Assembly: GCA_025655555.1 (NCBI GenBank)
Contig: JAHXIQ010000002.1
Location: forward strand, 62,001-126,000
Reading direction: 5' to 3'
DNA: 64,000 nucleotides
From: Candidatus Thiodiazotropha sp. (ex Myrtea sp. 'scaly one' KF741663)
Lineage (GTDB): Bacteria > Pseudomonadota > Gammaproteobacteria > Chromatiales > Chromatiaceae
Under the pieces are notes generated by a model that worked only from the letters and a program-made list of their open reading frames with translations, did not search any database and was not told the origin of the DNA. This document shows, piece after piece, positions 29,089-37,516 of the stretch. The stretch's first letter is position 1, and every line of letters begins with the position of its first letter. A program made the translations under genes and the position numbers.

Positions 29089-30579
29089 ATGAAGCAGACT
29101 CTCCAGCTCCGTCTCGGACAACATCTCACTATGACGCCCCAGTTGCAGCAGGCGATTCGCCTACTGCAGCTCTCCGCGCTCGATCTCAGCCAAGAGATAC
29201 AGGAGGCGCTGGAGACCAATCCTCTACTGGATACAGACGAGGAACACAGGCACAACAATCATAAAGAAAACGATGGTGCCGATAGTAAACCCCAAGAAGA
29301 TCGCACTAAAGAGGGCCAGGACGGTAACGACATCAACAATGAGAGGGAAATACAGACCGACGCCTCCCAAGTCACAGAAGATCTTCCTGTCGATAGTGAA
29401 TGGGCCGATGTCTACGACAGCTACCTACCCAGCAACAGCGGCAGTGGAGAGGCAACCGACAACGATTACCTTGCACAGCGCAGTGGCGCCCCCACCCTGC
29501 ATGAGCACCTCACCTGGCAGATGAACCTGACACCCTTCACACCCCATGACCATCTGATTGCCACCAATCTTATCGACAGCATCAGTGACGACGGCTACTT
29601 TACCGGTAAGCTGGAGGAGATCCTGCTCTCTCTGGATGTACAGGATGATGAAATCACCCTTGAGGATGTTGAAGCGGTACTACACAGAATCCAGGCCTTC
29701 GACCCGCCCGGCATCGGCGCTCGCGGCCCCCAGGAGTGCCTGCTGATCCAACTGGGGCAACTACCGGCATCAACGCCTCATATCGACCAGGCGATTCATC
29801 TCTGCCGCGACCATTTCAACCACCTGGCGAACCAGGACCAGAACCAGATCAAACGACGCCTGAAGATTGGGGATGATGAACTCAGCGAAATCATGCAGCT
29901 GATTCGATCACTTAATCCCCACCCCGGCACCCTCATTGCCCAAAGTGAGCCGGAGTATGTGATTCCCGATGTCTTCGTCAGCAAACACAAGGGCCGCTGG
30001 CTGGTGGAACTAAACGGCGAGTCCACACCCAAATTACGGGTCAACAGCGAATATGCCAGTCTGATACGGCGCGCCGATCAGAGTGAAGACAACACCTTTC
30101 TTAAAAATCATCTGCAGGAGGCGCGCTGGTTCATCAAGAGTCTGATGAGCCGCAACGAGACCATTCTGCGGGTGGCGACTAAAATTGTTGAATATCAGCG
30201 TGGTTTCTTCGAACATGGAGAAGAGGCGATGAAACCACTGGTACTCAGAGATATCGCAGAGGCGCTCGAGATGCACGAATCGACGATATCCCGGGTTACC
30301 ACTCAGAAATATATGCACACCCCCAGGGGTACTTTGGAGTTTAAGTACTTTTTTTCCAGCCATGTCAGTACCAGCGCAGGTGGCGAGTGTTCCTCCACTG
30401 CCATTCGCGCACTGATTAAAAAATTGGTTGCCGCTGAGTTGCCGAACAAGCCACTCAGCGACAATAAGATCGCCACCATTTTGTCGGACCAGGGTATAGA
30501 AGTGGCCCGGCGTACGGTGGCCAAGTACCGTGAGTCGATGAGCATTCCGCCATCGAACGAGCGAAAGCGCCTGATTTAA
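29089..30579 (+). CDS. rpoN: RNA polymerase sigma-54 factor
   Basis: The sigma factor for -24/-12 promoters and enhancer-dependent genes. Region I is Gln/Leu-rich (MKQTLQLRLGQHLTMTPQLQ), region II is a long acidic linker (about residues 50-110), and the C-terminal RpoN box reads VARRTVAKYRE. At 496 residues it is complete. Its position between lptB and hpf-ptsN is the conserved proteobacterial arrangement linking sigma-54 with the nitrogen PTS. Confidence 0.98.
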   Translation: MKQTLQLRLGQHLTMTPQLQQAIRLLQLSALDLSQEIQEALETNPLLDTDEEHRHNNHKENDGADSKPQEDRTKEGQDGNDINNEREIQTDASQVTEDLPVDSEWADVYDSYLPSNSGSGEATDNDYLAQRSGAPTLHEHLTWQMNLTPFTPHDHLIATNLIDSISDDGYFTGKLEEILLSLDVQDDEITLEDVEAVLHRIQAFDPPGIGARGPQECLLIQLGQLPASTPHIDQAIHLCRDHFNHLANQDQNQIKRRLKIGDDELSEIMQLIRSLNPHPGTLIAQSEPEYVIPDVFVSKHKGRWLVELNGESTPKLRVNSEYASLIRRADQSEDNTFLKNHLQEARWFIKSLMSRNETILRVATKIVEYQRGFFEHGEEAMKPLVLRDIAEALEMHESTISRVTTQKYMHTPRGTLEFKYFFSSHVSTSAGGECSSTAIRALIKKLVAAELPNKPLSDNKIATILSDQGIEVARRTVAKYRESMSIPPSNERKRLI

Positions 30580-30742
30580 AGTGTCTGGCCATGCGGCTTT
30601 GCCCATAGTCGACCCAACGACCGAATGCGGATGCAAGCATGCACAAGGCATATCGCGTCGAAGAAGCGACGTCTGCAACGCAGACCAGCCGCTGAGATCA
30701 GGCAGGGTGATGAGTTGTCTCATCTAAGCACAGGAGATAATT

Positions 30743-31063
30743 ATGCAAATTAGCCTGACCGGTCATCATGTAGACGTTACTGATGCCTTGAAGAACTATG
30801 TGGACAACAAGTTCGAGCGTCTCGAACGCCATTTCGATAACGTGACCAATGTTCACGTCATTCTGAGTGTCGAAAAAATGAGACAGAAGGCAGAAGCCAC
30901 CATGCACGTCAACGGCGCCAATGTGTTTGCCGATTCCGTGCATGAAGACATGTACGCTGCTATCGATGTTCTGACCGATAAATTGGACAGGCAAGTGATT
31001 AAACACAAGGAAAAAATGAAGAGCCACCGCGCCGGCAGCGGCGTCAAGTATGCTACGGAATAG
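30743..31063 (+). CDS. hpf: Ribosome hibernation promoting factor, short form
   Basis: A 106-residue protein of the YfiA/HPF family that inactivates ribosomes in stationary phase. It begins MQISLTGHHVDVTDALKNYV and ends in a basic tail. It lacks the C-terminal dimerisation domain of long HPF, so 100S formation would need RMF or another partner. CAGGAGA precedes the ATG. Location behind rpoN matches E. coli. Confidence 0.96.
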   Translation: MQISLTGHHVDVTDALKNYVDNKFERLERHFDNVTNVHVILSVEKMRQKAEATMHVNGANVFADSVHEDMYAAIDVLTDKLDRQVIKHKEKMKSHRAGSGVKYATE

Positions 31064-31092
31064 CTGCGACTCTGTTAACTGGCGAGGTCTTA

Positions 31093-31563
31093 ATGTTTCC
31101 CGAAGGTTTTCTGCAGGAGAAACGCATCGGCTGCAACCTTGAGGCGGCCAGTAAAAAACGCGTCCTGGAACAACTCGGCCAGCGACTGGCCGAGTCGATT
31201 CCAGACCTGACCCAGGACCTGGTATTCGATGCCCTGCTGGAACGTGAGCGGCTCGGCAGCACGGGTCTCGGAAAAGGGATAGCGTTACCCCATGCCCGTA
31301 TGCCTGAGGTTTCTCAGGCGATGGGGGCTTTCATAAAACTACCCAAAGGTATCGATTTTGATGCGCTTGACGGCGACCCCGTCGATCTGGCATTCGCCAT
31401 GTTGGTACCGGAAGAGGCCACCGACGAGCATCTTCAACTACTCTCTAAACTGGCGAGCATGTTCAGTGACAGCGCTTTTTGTGCTGCACTGCGCGAGGCG
31501 GAAACAGATCAGGACCTGTATCAGCTCATCCGGCAGCGGGAAGCCGCTATCGCCAGCAAATGA
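31093..31563 (+). CDS. ptsN: PTS IIA-like nitrogen-regulatory protein PtsN
   Basis: EIIA-Ntr accepts phosphate from HPr/NPr and regulates potassium and nitrogen responses in other bacteria. The phosphorylated histidine is H67 in LGKGIALPHAR. At 156 residues it is a stand-alone IIA domain. Its stop codon overlaps the start of hprK (ATGA), so the IIA protein and the HPr kinase are translationally coupled. Confidence 0.97.
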   Translation: MFPEGFLQEKRIGCNLEAASKKRVLEQLGQRLAESIPDLTQDLVFDALLERERLGSTGLGKGIALPHARMPEVSQAMGAFIKLPKGIDFDALDGDPVDLAFAMLVPEEATDEHLQLLSKLASMFSDSAFCAALREAETDQDLYQLIRQREAAIASK

Positions 31564-32513
31564 AATCAATACGCACCGTTCAGGAGCTCATCGACGCCCT
31601 AAGTATCGAACTCGACTTAGAATGGGATGGCTGGTGCGGTGACAATTCCATTCTCGATGACAGGCATGACCAAGAGATTGGGGCACCGGCAGGACCACTC
31701 AATCTCATACGCCCAAACCAGATTCAGATTATCGGCCCACCGGAGCAAGCACATCTGCTCAGCGGTGATCCGGAGAACTACCAACACTGTCTGAAGCAGC
31801 TATTTTCTCCCCCACCGGCTGCTCTGCTGTTTACCAATGGACTGGAGCCTACCCCCGAATGCACGACTCGCGCACAGAGCTGCAAAACCGCCATCATTAC
31901 CACCAATCGCTCTGACCACCTGGTCATTGATCGCCTGTTTGAGCGGTTTTCTCAGTCCACCGGCGAGACACTGTTGGTGCATGGTGTCTTCATGGAGGTC
32001 CTGGGCAAGGGCGTACTACTCAGTGGTGACCCGGCTATTGGTAAAAGCGAACTGGCCCTTGCCCTTATTTCACGCGGTCACCGTTTAATTGCGGATGATG
32101 CCGCCGAGCTCTACAAGACACATAGCCACACAATCATGGGGCGTTGCCCAAAGGTACTGCAGGATTTTCTCGAGGTCAGGGGCCTGGGTCTGATCAACAT
32201 TCGCGCCATGTTCGGAAATAGTGCGATTAAACCGGATAAGCGGCTCCACCTGATCATTGATCTGGTTCATTTTGACGACGAGAAACTGAACAACATGGAC
32301 CGCTTGGAAGGGAGCCACTCTCTGCGTACGCTGCTGGATGTGGAGATTCCCCAGACCAGCCTTCCCGTGGCAGCCGGCAGGAACCTGGCAATCCTGGTGG
32401 AAACAGCCGTGCGTCAGCATATGTTGTCGATCGATGGCTATAACGCAGCCAGGGATTTTATTCAGCGCCAGCAGAACCACATCGACCAACATCCCAAAAA
32501 AAGCAGCAACTGA
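31560..32513 (+). CDS. hprK: HPr kinase/phosphorylase
   Basis: A 317-residue enzyme that phosphorylates or dephosphorylates HPr on Ser46. The catalytic His141 lies in LVHGVFMEVLGKGVLL, and the P-loop is GDPAIGKSE (156-164), with alanine and proline in place of the usual Ser-Gly. The second signature is FLEVRGLGLINI. The start ATG overlaps the ptsN stop; the longer open frame upstream is spurious. HprK is typical of Gram-positives but also occurs in many proteobacteria without sugar PTS. Its substrate HPr, with Ser46 intact, is two genes downstream. Confidence 0.95.
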   Translation: MKSIRTVQELIDALSIELDLEWDGWCGDNSILDDRHDQEIGAPAGPLNLIRPNQIQIIGPPEQAHLLSGDPENYQHCLKQLFSPPPAALLFTNGLEPTPECTTRAQSCKTAIITTNRSDHLVIDRLFERFSQSTGETLLVHGVFMEVLGKGVLLSGDPAIGKSELALALISRGHRLIADDAAELYKTHSHTIMGRCPKVLQDFLEVRGLGLINIRAMFGNSAIKPDKRLHLIIDLVHFDDEKLNNMDRLEGSHSLRTLLDVEIPQTSLPVAAGRNLAILVETAVRQHMLSIDGYNAARDFIQRQQNHIDQHPKKSSN

Positions 32514-32601
32514 CCTAGGGCCCGATTAGGCTAACCGACAAAAAGCCTTTTTGTTACAAATATTCGCCGTACAGAAATTAAGTATCCAGCAAAACAACAT
32601 T

Positions 32602-33468
32602 ATGAATTCTGGCATCAAACTACAAATTGTTACTGGTCTATCCGGCTCCGGCAAGACGATTGCACTGCATACCTTGGAAGACATGGGTTACTACTGCATA
32701 GACAACCTGCCGGTCTCACTGCTTGAGGCGGTTGCCCTGCACCTGACCAGTGAACCCGAACCGATTTTCTGTAAAACGGCGGTCGGCATCGATGCGCGCA
32801 GCCAACCCAGCCAAATACCCCGCTTACCGGCACTGGTAGATAATATGCGAAAACAGGGCATCGAGTGCACCATGCTCTTTCTCGATGCCCAGCCCGACAC
32901 GCTGATAAAGAGATTCAGCGAGACCCGCCGCAAACACCCATTAACTGATGGGAAACAATCTCTCGACGAAGCTATCCTGCATGAGCGTGAACTATTACAA
33001 CCCCTGAACAACACCGCCGATCTGCGCATCGACACCTCACATACCAACCAGCACGAGTTGCGTGATTTGATACGCAGCCGTATCAGCGGAGCGGATGACA
33101 ATGCCTCTATTCTATTCGAATCATTTGGTTTTAAGCACGGGGTACCCAGAGATGCGGACTTTGTTTTTGACGTCCGATGCCTGCCCAACCCTCACTGGCA
33201 GTCCGAACTCAGGCATCTCAGCGGTCGCGACAAACCCGTTGCGGATTTCCTTGACGCACAAGATGAAACACACCAGATGATGGCTGATCTGAAGGGCTTC
33301 TTTGACCGATGGATTCCCACCTTCGAGGCGGACGGGCGCAGCTATCTGACCATTGCGATTGGTTGCACCGGCGGACAGCACCGTTCTGTCTACCTGGTAG
33401 AACAATTGACCCAGCATTTTAAAGACCAAGGCATGCAGGTCGTCAGTCGCCATAGAGAGCTATCATGA
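32602..33468 (+). CDS. rapZ: RNase adapter protein RapZ
   Basis: A P-loop protein that in E. coli binds small RNAs GlmY/GlmZ and directs RNase E. Here it has the Walker A loop VTGLSGSGKT near residue 12, the segment YYCIDNLPVSLL, and the C-terminal RNA-binding half with IAIGCTGGQHRSVY. I chose the ATG at 32602, giving 288 residues, close to E. coli; no good ribosome site precedes it or the upstream TTG. It sits between hprK and the HPr gene, as in many proteobacterial PTS-Ntr clusters. Confidence 0.95.
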   Translation: MNSGIKLQIVTGLSGSGKTIALHTLEDMGYYCIDNLPVSLLEAVALHLTSEPEPIFCKTAVGIDARSQPSQIPRLPALVDNMRKQGIECTMLFLDAQPDTLIKRFSETRRKHPLTDGKQSLDEAILHERELLQPLNNTADLRIDTSHTNQHELRDLIRSRISGADDNASILFESFGFKHGVPRDADFVFDVRCLPNPHWQSELRHLSGRDKPVADFLDAQDETHQMMADLKGFFDRWIPTFEADGRSYLTIAIGCTGGQHRSVYLVEQLTQHFKDQGMQVVSRHRELS

Positions 33469-33546
33469 CAATCTGGGATAGTTGCAGGGGTGAATCACAG
33501 CCGAGAAGCTTCATCTGCGCGAGATAACAACGTCCATATTAAAAGC

Positions 33547-33816
33547 ATGCTTAATCAAGAGATAGAGATCATCAATAAACTGGGGCTGCATGCCCGGGCG
33601 GCAGCCAAATTAGTCAGCTGTGCCAGCATTTACCGTAGCGATGTCTACCTGCTGCGTAATGGCCAAAGGGTGAACGGCAAGAGCATCATGGGCGTCATGA
33701 TGTTGGCGGCCAATCAGGGCACCCTGCTGCAGCTTGAAGTAGACGGCGATGATGAGAATCAGGCCTTAGAGGCGCTGATTGAGCTGATAAACGACCGCTT
33801 CGGAGAAGAGCAGTGA
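33547..33816 (+). CDS. ptsH: HPr-family phosphocarrier protein
   Basis: An 89-residue HPr/NPr. H15 lies in KLGLHARAAAKLV and receives phosphate from Enzyme I. S46 lies in VNGKSIMGVMML and is the HprK target. Both sites are present, unlike enteric NPr, which is not controlled by an HPr kinase. Translation probably starts at the ATG 33547, where the domain begins; an upstream in-frame GTG would add 19 residues of no known domain. Its stop codon overlaps the GTG start of ptsI. Confidence 0.95.
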   Translation: MLNQEIEIINKLGLHARAAAKLVSCASIYRSDVYLLRNGQRVNGKSIMGVMMLAANQGTLLQLEVDGDDENQALEALIELINDRFGEEQ

Positions 33817-35555
33817 CGCTCTCCTGTCAAGGCATCGGGATTAATACCAGCCGTGAAGTCGCCATCGGTGAAGCCTACCTGCTGAATCATGGTGTGGCTG
33901 AAATCAGTATGCGGGAGATCACAGAAGACCAGATTCAAGGTGAAATCGAGCGTTTCCAGGATGCTGTGAAAACCACCACCAACCACCTGCGTGAGGTGCG
34001 CGATCAGATTCCGGGTGACACAGCACTTGATATCTCGGAGTTCATCGATACCCATTTGCTGATGCTGGAAGACGTCGCCATCAGCCAAGCTGCCATCGGT
34101 CTGATACGAGAGAATCGTTATAGTGCGGAGTGGGCATTACAGGTCCGCCGCGATGAGTTGGTCAGAGTCTTCGATGAGATGGATGACCCCTACTTGCGCA
34201 CCCGCAAGGATGATGTCGACCATGTAGTCGGACAAATTCAGTTCGTCCTTGCCGGCGGACAGCCGACAAATCACGACAATCTCAAGGGGCGTGTGATAGT
34301 CGCCCGGGATCTGACGCCCGCTGAGACCATCATGATGAAAAACCAGGGGGTGGCGGCCTTCGTTACCGAGTTCGGTGGCCCCCTCTCTCATACTGCTATT
34401 CTGGCCAGAAGCCTCGGTATCCCAGCTGTGGTCGGCATCCATCAGGCCACAACGCTCTTCCGCCAGGGAGAGACCTTGATAGTCGACGGCGCACAGGGTG
34501 TGGTACTGGCAGACCCGACCGAGCGCATTCTGCATCACTATCGCGAACGTATTACGGCCAGACAGAAGCGGGAAGCTGACCTTCGACGCCAGGTTGATCT
34601 GCCGACAATGACCATGGATGGCTTCCATATCTATTTGCATGCCAACATCGAACTGCCGGAAGACATCGAGATCACCCTTGAAAATCGTGCAGACGGTGTT
34701 GGCCTCTTCCGCACAGAATTTCTCTACATGAATCGCCCAGACCCTCCTTCAGAAGAGGAACAACTGGAAGTCTACCTGGCAGCGGTCAAAGGACTCAAAG
34801 GCATCCCCATTACGATCAGAACCCTGGACCTGGGTGTTGATAAAACCACCGGTAGTATGAGTGATTCAGGTTGTATGCCCGCAGTCAATCCTGCGCTGGG
34901 ACTTCGCGCCATACGCCTCTGCCTGAAGGAACCCGAACTCTTTCTACCTCAATTGCGTGCCATCCTGCGGGCATCTGCCGAAGGACCGGTGCGTTTGATG
35001 ATTCCGATGCTATCCGGTCTGCAGGAGCTGCAGCAGGTGTTCAATCTCATAGAGCGCACCAAATCTGAACTGAGCCGTCAGCATCTGCAATACGATCACC
35101 TGATCCCGATTGGCGGCATGATCGAGATCCCTGCTGCCGCCATTGCGGCCAAAGCCTTCGCCAAACAGCTCGATTTCCTCTCCATCGGCACCAATGACCT
35201 GATCCAGTACACCCTTGCGGTCGACCGCATGGATGAGGAGGTCAATTTTCTTTTCGACCCCCTGCACCCAGCGGTCCTTTACCTGATCCAGAACACAATC
35301 AATGCTGCGGATCAAGCGGGTATACCCGTCAGTATGTGTGGCGAGATGGCGGGTGACCCGCGATATACCCGCCTGCTCATCGGCATGGGATTACGGGAAA
35401 TGAGTATGCATCCCAGTGCATTGCTGGAGACCAGAGAGGTTATTCGCCACTGCCATCTGACCGATCTGCAGGTACGAACCGAAACCTATTTCCGGCAGCT
35501 TGAGAGCCATACAGATTCAAACGCACTGTTCGAAGAACTCTTCAACCCCCATTAA
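33813..35555 (+). CDS. ptsI: Phosphoenolpyruvate-protein phosphotransferase (Enzyme I)
   Basis: Transfers phosphate from PEP to HPr. The phosphohistidine domain has FGGPLSHTAILARS with H193. The C-terminal TIM barrel shows GVGLFRTEFLYM and FLSIGTNDLIQYTLAVDR. At 580 residues it is a plain Enzyme I with no GAF domain, so it is PtsI-like rather than PtsP. The start is GTG overlapping the HPr stop. No sugar permease (EIIB/EIIC) gene is in the window, so the pathway here appears regulatory. Confidence 0.97.
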   Translation: MTLSCQGIGINTSREVAIGEAYLLNHGVAEISMREITEDQIQGEIERFQDAVKTTTNHLREVRDQIPGDTALDISEFIDTHLLMLEDVAISQAAIGLIRENRYSAEWALQVRRDELVRVFDEMDDPYLRTRKDDVDHVVGQIQFVLAGGQPTNHDNLKGRVIVARDLTPAETIMMKNQGVAAFVTEFGGPLSHTAILARSLGIPAVVGIHQATTLFRQGETLIVDGAQGVVLADPTERILHHYRERITARQKREADLRRQVDLPTMTMDGFHIYLHANIELPEDIEITLENRADGVGLFRTEFLYMNRPDPPSEEEQLEVYLAAVKGLKGIPITIRTLDLGVDKTTGSMSDSGCMPAVNPALGLRAIRLCLKEPELFLPQLRAILRASAEGPVRLMIPMLSGLQELQQVFNLIERTKSELSRQHLQYDHLIPIGGMIEIPAAAIAAKAFAKQLDFLSIGTNDLIQYTLAVDRMDEEVNFLFDPLHPAVLYLIQNTINAADQAGIPVSMCGEMAGDPRYTRLLIGMGLREMSMHPSALLETREVIRHCHLTDLQVRTETYFRQLESHTDSNALFEELFNPH

Positions 35556-35672
35556 AGCTTCAACTTAAACTCTCTTTTTTCTACGAAAAGACTGCGTCTA
35601 TCCTATCTGGTTATCTTCACGCCCCATCGGCCCCCTGCTACACTGCCTGTCAATCACACACGGGGTACCTAC

Positions 35673-37034
35673 ATGCCAAGCAGCCTGCAGAACAATTCGG
35701 ATGACAACCGACTGCAGGCGGTCACAGAGCTATTGGAAGGCGGCACGCTGACACAAGCCACACGCATGCTCAATGCCTTGCGGCCGGCGGAAATCGCCCA
35801 TCTCCTGGAATCTCTGCCCCTCACCCAACGTAAGGTCGTTTGGGATTTATTGGATGAACAAGCCGCCGGTGTGGTCCTGCTCGATGTTACCGACGAAGTC
35901 CGCGAAAGCCTCTTACAAGAGATGGATCTGGCGGATATCGTCTCCGCCACCGAGGGCCTTGAAATCGATGACCTGGCCGACTTGGTCAAAGAGCTGCCCC
36001 GCCATATCACCTGGGAGGTCATCGACTCCCTCGATCAGCAGAATCGTGAGCGACTCGAGGCCGTTCTGCACTATCCCGAGGATAGCGCCGGCGGCCTGAT
36101 GAATCTCGACACGGTGACCGTGCGCGCCGAGGTAACCATCGACATGGTAATGCGCTACCTGCGCAGGCTCGGAGACAAAGTGCCGAGAGACACCGACAAG
36201 CTCTTCGTGGTCAATCGCGACGGCTTTTATCTTGGCGCCATCTCTCTCAGCCGGATACTGACCAACGATCTGGATGACAGTGTGGCCGAGGTCATGTCAC
36301 TGGATATCCAACCCATCCCTGCCGACTGGAACGAACGTGAGGTCGCCAACCGTTTCGAGCAGCACGATCTCCTGTCCGCACCGGTGGTGGATGAAGAAGG
36401 GCGACTACTTGGTCGAATCACCATCGATGACGTGGTCGATGTCATTCGTGAAGAGGGCGAACATCAATTCATGGGTCATGCCGGATTGAGCGAGGATGAA
36501 GATATGTTCGCCCCGGTGTTGGTCAGCGCCCAACGACGCGCGCTCTGGCTTGGCATCAACCTGCTGACTGCATTCCTCGCCTCTTGGGTGATCCGTCAGT
36601 TCGAATCGACCATCGATCAGATCGTCGCACTGGCGGTGCTGATGCCCATCGTTGCCAGCATGGGTGGCATAGCGGGTACGCAGACACTGACCCTGGCTAT
36701 CCGGGGTATCGCCTTGGGCCAGCTGACAGCCAAAAACTCCCGCTGGTTGATGGTCAAGGAGCTGGCTGTGGGAGGTATCAACAGCATCATTTGGGCTGTC
36801 GTGGTAGGCGTCATTGCCGGCATCTGGTTTCAGGACACCAGCATCGCCTTGCTGATCGCAGCCGCCATCACCATTAACCTGATTTTTGCTGCCCTGGCTG
36901 GTGCCGCATTACCGCTGTTACTGGAGAAAATGGGTATAGACCCGGCGCTGGCGGGGGGCGTACTGCTTACGACCGTCACAGATGTGGTCGGTTTTCTCGC
37001 TTTCCTTGGGCTCGCCACATTGTTCTTGCTCTAA
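35673..37034 (+). CDS. mgtE: Magnesium transporter MgtE
   Basis: A 453-residue magnesium channel. The cytoplasmic N domain (about residues 1-135), two CBS domains (about 136-260) that sense magnesium, a plug helix, and five membrane helices from about residue 290 are in the usual order. The pore helix segment ASMGGIAGTQTLTLAIRG is present. It lies 117 bp after ptsI and is probably a separate unit. Confidence 0.96.
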   Translation: MPSSLQNNSDDNRLQAVTELLEGGTLTQATRMLNALRPAEIAHLLESLPLTQRKVVWDLLDEQAAGVVLLDVTDEVRESLLQEMDLADIVSATEGLEIDDLADLVKELPRHITWEVIDSLDQQNRERLEAVLHYPEDSAGGLMNLDTVTVRAEVTIDMVMRYLRRLGDKVPRDTDKLFVVNRDGFYLGAISLSRILTNDLDDSVAEVMSLDIQPIPADWNEREVANRFEQHDLLSAPVVDEEGRLLGRITIDDVVDVIREEGEHQFMGHAGLSEDEDMFAPVLVSAQRRALWLGINLLTAFLASWVIRQFESTIDQIVALAVLMPIVASMGGIAGTQTLTLAIRGIALGQLTAKNSRWLMVKELAVGGINSIIWAVVVGVIAGIWFQDTSIALLIAAAITINLIFAALAGAALPLLLEKMGIDPALAGGVLLTTVTDVVGFLAFLGLATLFLL

Positions 37035-37096
37035 CTGGTACTCCTGCATGGGAATAAATTTGGGGCTCTCCCACTGGCTGGCTGCTCCCTGATTTA

Positions 37097-37516
37097 TTAC
37101 CTTGAGGGAGTACTGGCTTCGTACTCAGCGACCGGTGGATGGTAGATAATCTGCACCACCGTTCCATCCGGGTCGTAGCAATAGAAACTTCTGGCACCAT
37201 CCCGATGGGTTCGTGGTGCATTACGCATCTGCACACCCATGCTGCTGAGAAATTCGTACCACTCATCCACTAACTCGGCTGTCGCGAGAAAAAAACCGAC
37301 GTGGTCGAGCCTCTGTCCCACCTCATCAAGCTCACCGGCAGGCGCCTTGTGCAGCGCCAGATTGTCTGGTCCTGATGTGAGGTAGAGATTATCGGGATCG
37401 GGCCGCCACTCAACCCTCAGGCCCAGCAGCTCCACATAAAAGCGCTCGCTGGCGGGCAAATCTCTAACATTGAGCGCCACATGCCGCAAACCCAGATGAG
37501 TATCGGGTCGCTTCAC
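37097..37516 (-). CDS. VOC (glyoxalase/dioxygenase) superfamily protein
   Basis: A 139-residue protein with paired beta-alpha-beta-beta-beta modules: LRHVALNVRDLPASERFY in the first half and LDHVGFFLA with SFYCYDPDGTVVQIIYHP in the second. Possible metal ligands are the His residues opening each half and the Glu/Gln near the ends, but no specific enzyme is recognised. The start is GTG overlapping the DUF885 stop by four bases, making it the third gene of the OsmC-DUF885-VOC operon. Confidence 0.88.
   Translation of the reverse strand: MKRPDTHLGLRHVALNVRDLPASERFYVELLGLRVEWRPDPDNLYLTSGPDNLALHKAPAGELDEVGQRLDHVGFFLATAELVDEWYEFLSSMGVQMRNAPRTHRDGARSFYCYDPDGTVVQIIYHPPVAEYEASTPSR

Noticed and set aside
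32551-32601. Longer N-terminus for RapZ
   Set aside because: The extra 17 residues have no family similarity and begin with TTG without a ribosome site.
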